Shown here in pieces: positions 12,291 through 25,253 of a DNA stretch of 64,000 nucleotides. The notes under the pieces are model-generated. The model saw only the letters and a list, made by a program, of their open reading frames with translations. It was not told the origin of the DNA and searched no databases. Numbering within the stretch: the first letter of the stretch is position 1; each line of letters starts with the position of its first letter. The position numbers were made by a program, and so were the translations under genes. This stretch comes from Arsenophonus sp052401645 (lineage in GTDB: Bacteria; Pseudomonadota; Gammaproteobacteria; Enterobacterales; Enterobacteriaceae). The DNA lies in assembly GCA_052401645.1 (NCBI GenBank), contig CP198939.1, forward strand, positions 1,178,001 to 1,242,000, written 5' to 3'.

Positions 12291-15200
12291 ATTTTATTTT
12301 ATAATTAAAATATAACTTAAAATAAGTAGTTTATATTGAATTTAATTTTTTATTTTTTCTTTTATATTAACTATTAAATTATATTGATTATTTATTTGGT
12401 AGCTAATTTATTAATTTTTAAAAAAATATATAAATAATCAAATATAAGTTATTTTAAGAATAATTTATTTTTATTTAAAATAAATAAAAGAATAATATAA
12501 AAAAATAAAATTATTAGTTATTAAAAATTTTTTTTAAATTTAAATTATTTTATTTAAATATTATTATTTATATATATTAAAAGTTATAATATAAGTATAT
12601 TAATTTATGCATTTCTTTATAAAAATTATATTTTAAAAAATTTTAATTTTTAAATAATTTATGTTATAAATAGTTATTATATTAAATATAATATATGTTT
12701 CATTTTATATATTCATATATACTTTTTTATTATTTTATTTTTTTAAAATTAATTAATTTTATCTAAAGGAAAATAAAAGTAACAATTAGGTTAACAACTT
12801 AATTACTAGTAATTTTAATAATTTATTTTTATTTAATATAAATTCTCTATCCATATTAAATTTTATAAATATAACTTATGTACATAATATCTTAATACTT
12901 AAGATATATAAATTATATCAAAAACTAATTGCTATATAGTAAATTTAATCTTATAATTTAAAGAATAATATAGTTTTTAGAATAGTTACTTTAATAAAAA
13001 ATATTTTATAATCTTTTACTCTAATTTTAATTTATGGAAATGTTATACAGAGATATTTAATATTAAATTTTATATATTTACTATTAATTAAATAAAAAAT
13101 TATTTAATTTATATTAAATTAAATAATTTTTTTAAATTATAATGAATTTTCTTAAGAATTATTTTGATATATAATAATTAACCACAAAAACCTACCATTA
13201 TACTTTATAAGTAACAATATGTTATATAAAAATATTAATATTATAATTGAATTAATTAATGTTTATTTATAATTTAAATTATAAATTTATATAATATTAT
13301 TAACATTAATTTGAACAGTTATTTTTATTTTTTTTTATTTTAAATAATCTTTTTTTAAGTTTTAAATATTATTTATTTATTTTATTTTTGTTAAAAACTC
13401 TATTTTTATAATTTTATATATTTTAACTTTATATACTAACTTTTTATATAAAATTTCATTTATATTTATAAAACATAATTTATTGAATTACGATAATTTC
13501 TTAAGATTAAATCTTAATTTTAATAGTTCATTTTAAGATTTTTAATAAAAATTAATAGAATAATATATTATTATTTAAATAATAATATACTTAACACTTA
13601 TTTATTACAAACATTTACGTAGTAAAATATTAATTTTTATTTTATAAATATTTTCTAATTATAATATTTATTTGTTAATAGTCTGATAATATTATTTTAA
13701 TTTTCTTGTTTTACTTGAGAGTAAAGTATATCTATTTAGAACAATAATATTATTAATATAGTATATATATTCATTTTTATAAAAAAATCAATAATAATTA
13801 AATTTAAATTTATTTTTACTTTACTATATAGATTTTATACTTAAAAATAAGTTTTAATATTAATAAATATAAGGAATTTTTATCGTATTTCTAAATATAA
13901 TTTTGCCATTATAAATGTTAGAATTTAATTTCTATATATTCATTATATTAATTTAAAATTTAAAATTAATAATTTATTATCGTTACCATAATAGCAAAAT
14001 AATATGAGACTAAGTGTTACTTTTAACATTTTAAAAGAATTTTTTAATAGTTAGCTTATATATTTATTTAATTAATCTATAAATTATATTTTAGAAATAT
14101 AGTACGCAAGAATATCCTCTAAAAAATTCAGTTTATATCTTTGTTAATATTATTAACATACTAAGATAGAATTTATTTTTTTGAATACGATAAAAGTGTA
14201 TATACAATATATTAATTATTTTATTTAAAATTCCTTATATTCAATTTATATACCATTCTAATAATATAATTATTATGTTCGATATTAAGTAGTTTTATTT
14301 ATTGGATTTATATTTTTTGTAAATTACTGTGATATGAATTAAATTCATCTCTTCTAGTTTATCTAACAGAAGATCTACTACACGATACTAATTAATAACA
14401 AATATTGATGATATCGATATAAATATGGTTTGTCGATATTTTATAATTATAACATTTTATACGAATTTACAAATTAATAAATATTAATCTTCGATGTAAA
14501 AAATAATTTATTTGATATTATAATTAATATACTAAAAAATCATCAATCAATTTTTAGCTAAATAGATAATGATAGCGTGTAAAATGAGTTGATTAATTTT
14601 ATAAAATATTAAATATATTATAAGTGCTTAAAAGGAATACTATTATTGAGACTGCCACACTTTCTACTACTATAAAAAATTATTTTATGAATTATTTGCA
14701 ATATATAATTTCTTTTTAAAACTAATTTATCGATAATATTTTTTTAAAACTGAAAATAAAATAAAAAATCATATTTATAATTTAATTATTAAGATTTATT
14801 TTATCTGAATTTTTCATACTCCTTCTATTGATGTGAATAAAATAATATTTAAAAAAAATTATAATAGAAAAATTTTTTTAGATTATGTAAATTACAAAAA
14901 AAATTCATTAGTTTCTATAATAAAAAATTATCAATTATTTCAATTTTTAATTAATAGTTGATAGTAATATCATCTTGTTCTCGTATTTTACGAAATAAAT
15001 TAAACACTTAAAAAATATAGGTATAAAGTTTTAATTATATAGATATTAAAAAATATACAAAAACTTTTTTCTTAGAAAAATATTATCATACATTTAATAA
15101 TAAAACATATCCAAATATTAATATACTAAAATTAATTCAAAATTAAGATAATTTTTTATTTTTATAAAAATTATAATAAATAATGCATCATTTAGATGAT

Positions 15201-16562
15201 ATTAAATTAGACGATATATAGCAGATAATTAATTTTATAAAATAGAATTAATATTAGTTTTAAAAATAAAAACTATCTTTTAGTTAATGGGATATCAATA
15301 ACATTTTACTATATTTTGATTAAACATAAATTATTACAATAATATAGAAAATAAGTAAATATACAAAGTAGATAAATCAATATCATTAAAATTCACTTAT
15401 GTTAAGGATTAGAGATAAAAATGAAATATTTTATTGATATAGATATTGTGAAATAGTATATAAAATAAAATATAAGATAATAATATTATCTATTATTATT
15501 AATATTATTAGAAATAAAATAGAATAATTATTATTAATTTAATATTAGGTTACATAATGATATATTTTAATTTTCAAAGCAAAGATACAGTAGCTGTTTT
15601 ATTAAGAACAATAATATCTAATATATTTTTTATATATTAAATTAATATTAAGATAATTACTTAAAAATATTAAAATGATAAACATCATAAGTTTTTTATA
15701 GGAAGAAATACAACTAATGAGATAAAATTGTAATAAAAATAAATCTGATATTTAATCATCTTTATGAATATTATTTCATAAACTATATAGTTATTATCTA
15801 AAGATTTACTAAAATTAATAATATTTATTTTATATATAAAATTATATATTAATATATCATATTGCTTTTAAATATAAATATTATGTATGTTTTATTTTAA
15901 AAAACATAGCTTAATATAATTTACTATACAATAAATTTAATCTAGTGATAAAATATTTATGAACATTTTCATTAAAATAAAAAAAAAGTAAAAAGATAAA
16001 CTTTATCAATTTTATTAAATAAAAAAATTTCTGAATATAATTTAAAATACGATATTTAAAATAACGAAATTTAAAAGAATCTGATCATCTATAAAACCTA
16101 CCATATAGTTTTATTTGTAAAATATAATTGTTTTATTATTAAAATTTATTAAATAATAATTTAATAATAAATAATATTATGAGAAAGCATCAGTCAAATA
16201 TATTACAAGTAAAATTAAATTATCGATGATTAAAATTAATATAAAGATAAATAATATTATTATTAAGTTAATTTTCTATATTTTAATATAATAAAAAATT
16301 ATAATAAGATATATAAAATTCATATTACTATCGTTAAGAATCATAAATGCAATTTATAGAAAATAATTAGTTAAAAATTATTAATTAACCTCAAACCATA
16401 TTATTAATAATAAAATTAATTTTAATTATCAAATAAATATATCAGATAATAGATTAAATAATTACTCTAAATATATATTTGTAGATAGTAAATACTATAA
16501 AATTTAATAATATTATCAATTTAGTACTATTATATTTGAATGATATTAGATTTTATCTAAAT

Positions 16563-16590
16563 GATTCTTAATTTAATTAAATTAAGAATC
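16563..16590. repeat. 28-nt perfect palindrome
   Basis: GATTCTTAATTTAA is followed directly by its exact reverse complement. It lies in a spacer with no gene within several kilobases, so a terminator role is unlikely. Confidence 0.65.
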
Positions 16591-17872
16591 TAATAAAATG
16601 ATTAGTTATAATTTAAAAAAATAAAATAAATTATGCTATAAATATAAATATAGTCTTTCTATCATAAGTTTTATTTTTAGATGCTATTAATATTAATAAT
16701 TCTAATTACTTTATAATTAATTTATTATCTTAACTATATAAGGTATTCATAAGTAATTAATGATTTTGTTTTTTAATAAAAATGATTAAACGAAAATTAT
16801 ACTTTATCATTCTGTGTTATTAGTTAGATATCAATAAAAATCTTTATAAAATCAATAGATAATTAATTAAACTTATTATCAATAAATATTGATATATTTC
16901 AATTTAGCCAATTTAGTATAGTAGTTTTAAATAATTATCTTACTTAGATCAATATAATAACATTAAATCTTAAAGAATATAAGTATTTGATTAAATAATG
17001 AATTTAATTTATTTAAAATATATTAAGTATTTTTTTTGAAGAAATTATCTTTTAATATCACAAATTAATATATATTTTATATTAAGATACTTAAATTATC
17101 TTTTAGATTTTTTTATGAAAATATTAATTATTACTTAGTAATTTCGAGTTTCTTAGATGAAACTATTTAATTATTTTTTAATATCTTATTAATTGATATA
17201 TAAGAATATTTAAAGTAATTAAAATATCTAATAGTTATTAGTTAATAAATAATAATAAATTATTATTCTATTAATAAATATTTTATCATAAATATGACTC
17301 AAAATATTTAAAAAATATTAGATTAATATATATATTATATATAAAACAATAAGCTAAAATGAGATTATTAACTAATTTATTTTAACTAAATATTTATATT
17401 ATTTTGATAAATAAATAATACTATTAATTAATTATAATTAACAATTTGATTGTATTTTTATTTTTTTTAATAAACTACGATATAATATTGTTATTAATAA
17501 TCAAAAATAAGTAAAAATAAATAATAAATTAAAATTTATTATTTATTGAAAATAATAATTTTATATTATTAATATTAATTTTATTAATTAATTTTATGAA
17601 AAATTAAATAAATTTATTAATTAATTTAAGTTAATACTTAACTATTTTAATTTAAGAAATTAATTAATTTAATAATATAATTAATTTATTTTCATCAAAA
17701 CATATAATGTTATTAACAACCTAAATAAGTTATTATATAGATGTTTTATTTAATTACTATAAATTTTAAGAATTAATTAATTTACTTAATATATATAATT
17801 ATATTAAGATCAATTAATTGCATTATGTATAATAAAGATATATAATTTTTATAATAAATTATTAATAATTTT

Positions 17873-17908
17873 AAATTAACTATAACTAATATTAGTTATA
17901 GTTAATTT
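17873..17908. repeat. 36-nt perfect palindrome
   Basis: The 18-bp arms AAATTAACTATAACTAAT and reverse complement meet with no loop, and the arms include G/C pairs, so this is not merely alternating A/T. No gene is close. One of the three strongest loopless palindromes in the window. Confidence 0.75.
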
Positions 17909-20070
17909 TTATTATAACTTTTTATAAATCAATTAATTTATTTTTATCTATATATAAATTAAATTATTTTTATAGTATAAAATAAAATCATAATTAAATT
18001 ATTGTAAATAACATTTAATTTAATTTATTATATTAATAGTTTGAAACTAAGTTAGAAATAAAAATAAAGATGATAAATATATAAATATTTTTATTAAAAT
18101 AACTAAGAATTTTTAAACTGATTTAATTATTTATAATAAAGCTAATCTTTGATAACAATATTAAAATTAAATTATTTCATTTTTGAATTCTATAAAAATA
18201 GATATTATCTATGACTATAATACTATTATAATTATTATATAATTTAATTTATTAAAATATAAATATTTTTTTATCAAAAATCACATAAAATAATTAATAA
18301 AAAATAAAATATTAAAAAATATTTGGATGAATAAGTGGATAATAATTATATAAAATATATTTATTAATTTTATAATTAATAAATATATTTCTATATATAA
18401 TAAATATGATATTTTTAATTAGTTAAAATCTACTGAATAATTATCATTTAACTTGATTGAAATATTTAATTATAACTTACTGTTTATTTATTTTAATAAT
18501 TTAAACTTTAATGTTAATTTTCACGATATTAATATAGTTAAAAATAGGATAAAATCAATTTAATTAACACTAATTTTCATTAGTAATAATGAAAATATTA
18601 ATATGAATATAATATAATAAGTTATTTATATAATATTATTATTTAATAATTAAATTTATGAAAATAAAAGATAATATTTCCTTTATATTCTGAAAATTTT
18701 AAACATATCATTATATTATATTAAATATGAAAATCATTTTCATTTATTAAAAAAAATAATTTAAAACAAATTTATTTTTTTGTTAATTAATTGATTTAAA
18801 TACTAAATTTATCGATATAAAAATATAAAAATTACATAAGTATTTTATATTTACTTTTAATAATTATTAAATCTATAAAAAATATCTGAATTATAATCTC
18901 TTATCTTTAGAATATATTCGATTAATATATAAAGATATTTTCTTTAATTTGTAAAATAGATTTTAAATATACTAAGTATATAATAATTATTCAACATATC
19001 CATATATCATTTTTTATCAATAAAAGTTATTTTTTCATTAATAATTATAATAAATTTTATAAATTATATATTTTTATAATAGATCAAAAAATGATTATTA
19101 GCTAGCTTCACTTCAGTAGTATTTATAAATAATTATCAATAAATTTAACAATAGTTGATAAAATAATAAAAATCTAAAATTTATAAGTAATTATAAAGAT
19201 TAAAATTCAAATTGGTTAATTAAATATTAATCTTATAATTTTATTATAAATCAAAATAGATATTTTTAGTTTAATTATATAACTTTTAAGAATTAAAATA
19301 TTACATCTTAACAACAAATAATCTTATTACGATATTATATAAAATATTTTTTAAAAAAGAAGAAATATATTAATTAGTAATATATATTAATATCGGATTT
19401 TAAATTTTATTTTTTAATTATAACTTGAATAATAGAAACTTTTATAATAAAATATATATTAATGTTGTTTATAATAATTTTTGAGAAATACGACAATTTT
19501 TATTATTTTTTTTTATTTAGCATATTTGACTTTTATGCAATCAATATTTTTAAGTAGTAATTTAACAACTAAAAAGTTTTCTGAATACTATATATTGAAA
19601 TAGCATATTTTATATTTTATTTTATGTATTATTAATGAAATGATAAAAGATTTTTAATTAAAATGAATAATAAAATTTTAAATTTTCTATAATTTTCATT
19701 AATATTTAATAATCTATTATAGATTTATTATTTAATAGTGATTAAATTAATATTAAACTATTACTGATTTATTAAAAAAATAACATATTTAATATTAAGA
19801 TATTAATATTACTAAAATAGTAAAATTAATTAATTTTTAATCATGTTATTATCTTTGATAAAAGTAAATATTTTATTTTTATAACTAATGTTAAATATAT
19901 CAATAGTACATTAAATTACTATCCATATGATTATGAATTTTATAATACTAATTTTTTTTTTGAAAAAAAATTTAATCTATAAATTAAAACAGTATTTTAT
20001 ATATATTTTATATTTTAATATAAATCATTTTATAAAAAATATAAAAATATCGTAAAAATATGATAAAAAC

Positions 20071-20108
20071 ATTTTTTTATAATTTATAATTATAAATTAT
20101 AAAAAAAT
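20071..20108. repeat. 38-nt perfect palindrome, longest seen
   Basis: The 19-bp arm ATTTTTTTATAATTTATAA at 20071-20089 is followed without a loop by its exact reverse complement at 20090-20108. It is pure A/T and lies in a gene-free region. Confidence 0.75.
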
Positions 20109-22480
20109 AAAAAATTATTCTTAACTTCTTCTACTATATTAATCATATTATCATTAAATTTAATTTTATTAAAAAGTATTAATTTGATTACTTTTGAATA
20201 ATAATAAAATTATTATATTTAATTTATTTTACCATTATAAAATATTTATAATATAATAATTTTATTATTATAAGATAAATTTACTGATTTTCATTTAATA
20301 TTTTTTAATTCATTTTTATTATTAATTTTTCAAAAAAATCAAGATAAGTTAATAACTTTATAAAGTATAAAATAATAATTATATATTACTTAAATAATAT
20401 AAGTAATGAATTTAAGTTTCATTATATTATTTTTTTAAACTTATAATTTATTTATTAATATCATGTAATAAACTGCAAACTATAAATTTTATTTTTTTAA
20501 ATCATCATTTATATAATCATCAATAAATAAAATATATTATTTTTTTAATATATAAACTTTTTTTGCTAATTAATATACAATTTTAATTATTATTAACTAA
20601 TAACTGATAAGTAATATGTTTATTATAAATAAATGACAATTATTAAAATAACTCTATATTTAGATATAAATAAAGTAGTCTAAACTCTATATAAGATATT
20701 TGAGAAAAATATTTAGTTGAAAATAAAAAAATTATTACTTAATAATATTATCAAAAAATTAAAAAATAATGGATATTTATTAATAAATTTAACAATAAGT
20801 TTCAGTATAGTAATAAGTATGAATTATTATTAATATTTAATATAAGTATTATAAATATATGATTAATATAGTTATATTATTAATAATAATATCGAAATCA
20901 TTTTAAAATTTAAGATACTCTAGCACATAAGTATCTGAAATTAAGTTAATATAACAATTATTATTTGCGATTAAAGTATTACTAATAATACTGTTTTTAA
21001 CATTAAAATTAGATTTAAATTACTATTTAAAATAACTTTATTACAACATTAATACTATTTATCTAATTTAAGTAAATAATTGTTTATTCTTTAATTAACT
21101 ATAAAGAGAAGTTTATAGAATCATTATAATAATTAGCATCTATTAAAAGAATTTATTACGGATTACTACTTCATAATAAAATTTAATCATATTTAAAAAA
21201 TAAATATAATATTTTTTACTAAATCATATCTACTTAAGATAATAATAAACATATAATGTTATATAATATTTTTCATCTATTATTTTGAATTTAATAAATT
21301 TATTAATAAAATTAACTATAAATTCATAATTAATTTTTAAAATATCAAAAGTTTTATTAAAAGAAGTAAATAATTTAATTTAGTATTTTACTTATTAATA
21401 AACTCATTGCTAATGTTATTTAATAAATAATAGTTTTTATTTTTAATTATAAAGATTTTAAGAAATATCAAAATAAGAAATTATAATCTATATGTAAATA
21501 TATAGTAATAAGTAATATTAAAATTTAACAATTGATTTAGATCAGAAAATAATTAATATCTTTTATAAATATAAAATATAGATTTCCTAAATTAGAAATA
21601 ATTTAAAATAAAATAAATCTTTAATGTTATCTAATTTCATAATATTTATTAATATAAAATTTAATTTTTAATTATATATTTTTATATACTTATAAAAATA
21701 ATATTTTTTATTAACTTTTTTATTAAATAATCAGTAATTTTAAATTTAATTAAACTAAATTTATTTAGTTATACGATTAATGGATTATCACTAAATAAAA
21801 ATATTTTATATATGTGTATAAACTAAATTCAAAGAAGAAAATAAAAACTATTATATATATTTTTTATTATTACCATCTTAATAACTGTCATGAAAAAAAA
21901 TTCATAATCATTTATAAAATTTAATAGCTATAAATTTATAATAAATATTATCTCGATAATAAATTATTACTTGGATTTTATAATACTTATTTAATTTATG
22001 TAACTTAATAAGAAAAAATAAATCACTATTTTAAATATTAATTGTCTTTTTTTTAAAAATCATAATATTTATTATAAGAAAATTTATCTATTTTAAAATG
22101 AATATTTATTAATTATCCTAAGTAACATGATATTATTTATTAGTACAGATAATGATATTTTTTAAATTTTGATATTCTAAATTAAAAAAATACAATAAGA
22201 AATTTAAATATAAAATTATTTATGTTATACTTATTAATCTAAGATCTTTATCTTATGACTCTCTATGTTATATAACGTAATTATAATTTTTATATTTAAT
22301 ACATCAAACAATTTATAATTAACTAAGTTATATTAAATAATTTATTAATTATGATAAACACGAAATTTAAGCATTTACGATGATTTTATTTTATTTAAAG
22401 TTATAAATCGAAATTAAATAAAAAAAATTACTAAACAAGAATAGTTAAAATTAATAAAAATCAAGAAATTTTCTTAAAAA

Positions 22481-22542
22481 TACTCTACAATATTTATTGT
22501 TTTTTCTTCTTATAAGAAATAGAGAATAAATATTATAGAGTA
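22481..22542 (-). terminator. Intrinsic terminator of prfB-lysS
   Basis: Read on the minus strand, a stem formed by 22525-22542 and 22481-22498 (18 pairs, one of them G-U) encloses a 26-nt loop that itself contains the palindrome TTCTTATAAGAA. The stem is followed at once by TTTTT and further T-rich sequence. It lies about 92 bases beyond the lysS stop in the correct orientation, so it most likely ends the prfB-lysS transcript. Confidence 0.65.
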
Positions 22543-22633
22543 AAGTATATATTAATAAATAAATAATAAATAGTATATCATGATGATGATATCTATTAAT
22601 ATTTTGACTAGATATAATCAATCATAATATATT

Positions 22634-24145
22634 CTATTTATTAGGACGTAATGTTGGAAATAAAATAACATCACGAATTGTATTGGTATTAGTTAATAAC
22701 ATGGTCATCCGATCAACACCTATACCTAAACCAGCTGTTGGCGGTAAACCATGCTCTAATGCTATAATATAATCTTCATCATAAAACATAGCTTGATAAT
22801 CTCCTTTATCTTTATGAGAAGTCTGTTCAGCAAATCGATCAGATTGATCTACTGAATCATTAAGTTCAGAAAAACCATTAGCGATTTCATGACCATCTAT
22901 AAAAAATTCAAATCTATCGGTAATAAATGGATTATCGTTATTACGACGAGCTAATGGAGATACTTCTACTGGATATTCAGTAATAAATGTTGGTTGAATT
23001 AAATAGCTTTCGACAGCTATTTCAAAAATCTTAAATTGCAGATGACCTAATCTCCAACCTTTTTCTATCTCAATATTTAATGATTTTGCGATCGATGTCG
23101 CTTTAGTCATATCATTCAAATCATGTAGATCTATTTCAGTGAGATATTTTATTATAGCTTCTTTCATAGTCATGACATTAAATGATTTCCCGAAATCAAA
23201 TAAATGTTGACCATATTTTACCTTAGTTGTGCCTAATACTTCTTTCGTAACTGTTCGAAATAATTCTTCTGTTAACATAATTAAATCTTTATAATCAGCA
23301 TAAGCCATATAAAGTTCCATCATAGTAAACTCTGAATTATGACGAGATGAAATACCTTCATTACGAAAATTACGATTTATTTCAAAAATTTGCTCAAATC
23401 CACCAATGACTAAACGTTTCAAATAAAGTTCTGGTGCAACACGCATATACATATCAATATCTAACTTATTATGATGAGTAATAAATGGACGAGCTGTTGC
23501 TCCTCCAGGAATGATATGCATCATAGGTGTTTCAACTTCTATAAAATTCCTGCTAAGCATAAAATTACGTAATGCAGATATTATACGAGAACGAACAATA
23601 AAAGTTTGTCTCGAGCGTTCATTAACAATGAGATCAAGATAACGTTGACGATAGCGTGTTTCTTGATTCACCAATCCATGAAATTTATCTGGTAGAGGGC
23701 GTAATGCTTTAGTTAACAAATAAATTTCATAACAATAAATAGTTAACTCATTTGTTTTAGTTTTAAATAATTTACCTTTAACACCAATAATATCACCAAT
23801 ATCCCATTTTTTAAACTGTTTATCATAAACCCCTTCTGGTAAATCATCTTGAGAAATATAAATTTGAATACGACCACTCATGTCTTGCAAAGTAGCAAAA
23901 GAAGCTTTACCCATTATACGATACGTAAGCATTCGACCTGCAACAGAGACATTAATATTTAATTTAGTAAGATCTTTTATATCCATATTCTCATACTTTA
24001 AATGTAAATCACTAGAAAAATATTCACGACGAAAATCGTTAGGAAAAGCTATTCCTTCACAACGTAAATATTCTAGTTTTTCCCGACGAGTTTTTAATTC
24101 ACCATTTAAATTAATAGATCGATCAATATTTTGTTGTCGAGACAT
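22634..24145 (-). CDS. lysS: Lysyl-tRNA synthetase, class II
   Basis: This 503-residue cytoplasmic enzyme (E. coli LysS 505) charges tRNA-Lys. The N-terminal OB-fold anticodon-binding domain spans roughly 64-150. Class II motif 1 is at about 203-220 (EVETPMM then PGGATARPF), motif 2 at about 257-282 (NRNFRNEGISSRHN) and motif 3 at 472-481 (GLGIGVDRMT). In motif 2 the usual RHNPEFT reads RHNSEFT, a Pro-to-Ser change; the catalytic arginines are kept. The ATG is preceded by GAGGAA, seven bases upstream, and this ribosome-binding site overlaps the prfB stop codon, so the two genes are translationally close. It is the second gene of a prfB-lysS operon, as in E. coli, and ends at a probable terminator. 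Confidence 0.98.
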   Translation of the reverse strand: MSRQQNIDRSINLNGELKTRREKLEYLRCEGIAFPNDFRREYFSSDLHLKYENMDIKDLTKLNINVSVAGRMLTYRIMGKASFATLQDMSGRIQIYISQDDLPEGVYDKQFKKWDIGDIIGVKGKLFKTKTNELTIYCYEIYLLTKALRPLPDKFHGLVNQETRYRQRYLDLIVNERSRQTFIVRSRIISALRNFMLSRNFIEVETPMMHIIPGGATARPFITHHNKLDIDMYMRVAPELYLKRLVIGGFEQIFEINRNFRNEGISSRHNSEFTMMELYMAYADYKDLIMLTEELFRTVTKEVLGTTKVKYGQHLFDFGKSFNVMTMKEAIIKYLTEIDLHDLNDMTKATSIAKSLNIEIEKGWRLGHLQFKIFEIAVESYLIQPTFITEYPVEVSPLARRNNDNPFITDRFEFFIDGHEIANGFSELNDSVDQSDRFAEQTSHKDKGDYQAMFYDEDYIIALEHGLPPTAGLGIGVDRMTMLLTNTNTIRDVILFPTLRPNK

Positions 24146-24155
24146 TTTTTATTCC

Positions 24156-25253
24156 TCATAGACCTGCTTTTAAGCTTGCTTCAATAAATTTATCGATATC
24201 ACCATCGAGTACAGCTTGAATATTTCGATTTTCAACATCTGTGCGTAGGTCTTTAATTCTAGAATTATCTAAGATATAAGAGCGTATTTGGCTACCCCAA
24301 CCAATATAAGATTTATTTTTTTCTAACGCTTGTTTATCTTCATTTTTTTTTTGTATCTCTAGCTCATATAATTTTGCTTTTATTTGTTTTAAAGCATGTT
24401 CTTTATTCTTATGTTGAGAACGATCATTTTGACATTGTGTAACAGTTCCTGTTGGAATATGAGTTATACGTACAGCTGATTCTGTTTTATTAACATGTTG
24501 ACCGCCAGCACCAGATGCTCTATAAACATCTATTCGTAAATTTACTGGATTAATTTTAATATTAATTTCATCGCTTATATCAGGATAAATAAATACTGAA
24601 CTAAATGAAGTATGACGACGCCTAGAGGAATCAAAAGGACTTTTACGTACTAAACGATGAATACCTGTTTCAGTTCGTAACCATCCATATGCATATTTAC
24701 CAATAATTTTTATTGTTGCAGATTTTAAACCATAAGTATCACTATTAGATGCTTCAATAATTTTTGTTTTAAATCCTTTAGAATCTGCCCATCGTAAATA
24801 CATACGCATAAGCATACTAGCCCAATCTTGTGCTTCAGTTCCACCTGAACCTGCTTGTAAATCAAGATAGCAATTAGCGCTATCATGTTGACCTGAAAAC
24901 ATGCATCGAAATTCTGATTGCTCTATTTTTTCTTTTAACTGCGCTAATTCCGTCAATAATTCATTAAGAATTTCTTCATTATAATCTTCTATTACTAAAT
25001 CAAATAAACAAGATATATCATCTAAATTTTTAATTAAGTTATTAATTACTCTTACTCTTACTTTAAGAGAAATACGTTCTTTACCTAGTTCTTGAGCTCG
25101 TTCAGGTTCATTCCATATTTCAGGATGATTAAGTTCTATATTTATTTCTTTCAAACGCTTTTTATTGGCATGGAAGTCAAAAATATTAATCAAGATATTT
25201 ATTCGTTTAAACAAATCTTGAATCTGATCTTTTATTGGATTAAATTCAAACAT
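24156..25253 (-). CDS. prfB: Peptide chain release factor RF2, frameshift site lost
   Basis: This 365-residue factor (same length as E. coli RF2) recognises UAA and UGA stops and triggers peptide release. It has the SPF anticodon-mimic tripeptide at 205-207 and the catalytic GGQ at 250-252, within YRASGAGGQHVN. Residue 246 is Ala, as in most bacteria. In the classic gene, translation stops at an in-frame UGA after codon 25 unless a +1 shift occurs; here codons 25-26 read TTT GAC in one frame, so the autoregulatory stop is gone and the whole protein is read directly. The usual GG at 210-211 after SPFDS is replaced by SR. At least four genes in the window (tusE, prfB, trxB, iscS) end in TGA, so RF2 is needed. 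It precedes lysS by 10 bases. Confidence 0.97.
   Translation of the reverse strand: MFEFNPIKDQIQDLFKRINILINIFDFHANKKRLKEINIELNHPEIWNEPERAQELGKERISLKVRVRVINNLIKNLDDISCLFDLVIEDYNEEILNELLTELAQLKEKIEQSEFRCMFSGQHDSANCYLDLQAGSGGTEAQDWASMLMRMYLRWADSKGFKTKIIEASNSDTYGLKSATIKIIGKYAYGWLRTETGIHRLVRKSPFDSSRRRHTSFSSVFIYPDISDEINIKINPVNLRIDVYRASGAGGQHVNKTESAVRITHIPTGTVTQCQNDRSQHKNKEHALKQIKAKLYELEIQKKNEDKQALEKNKSYIGWGSQIRSYILDNSRIKDLRTDVENRNIQAVLDGDIDKFIEASLKAGL

Larger units (their letters stand above)
12291..22633. other. 10-kb gene-free AT-rich spacer, sdhE to lysS
   Basis: This is the longest gene-free stretch. In E. coli the sdhE to prfB interval holds ygfX, fldB, xerD, dsbC and recJ; none is recognisable here. 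A 27-codon open frame beginning at the ATG near 15558 and a codon-like patch near 14620-14690 were examined and cannot be identified. Strong inverted repeats are frequent: 13564-13589 (13-bp arms), 16563-16590 (14), 17516-17547 (15, 2-nt loop), 17873-17908 (18, no loop) and 20071-20108 (19, no loop). A probable lysS terminator is at 22481-22542. Confidence 0.75.

Noticed and set aside
14620..14700. Codon-like patch with slightly higher G/C on the minus strand
   Set aside because: Two frames look equally open and neither resembles a known protein, including those expected here by gene order (XerD, DsbC, RecJ, FldB).
15558..15641. 27-codon open frame MIYFNFQSKDTVAVLLRT and onward
   Set aside because: No similarity that I recognise, short, hydrophobic and AT-rich at its end; consistent with a chance frame or an unidentifiable fragment.
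23880..24161. Open frame of 93 codons on the plus strand within lysS
   Set aside because: It is the antisense shadow of the conserved lysS N-terminus; no independent similarity or ribosome-binding site.
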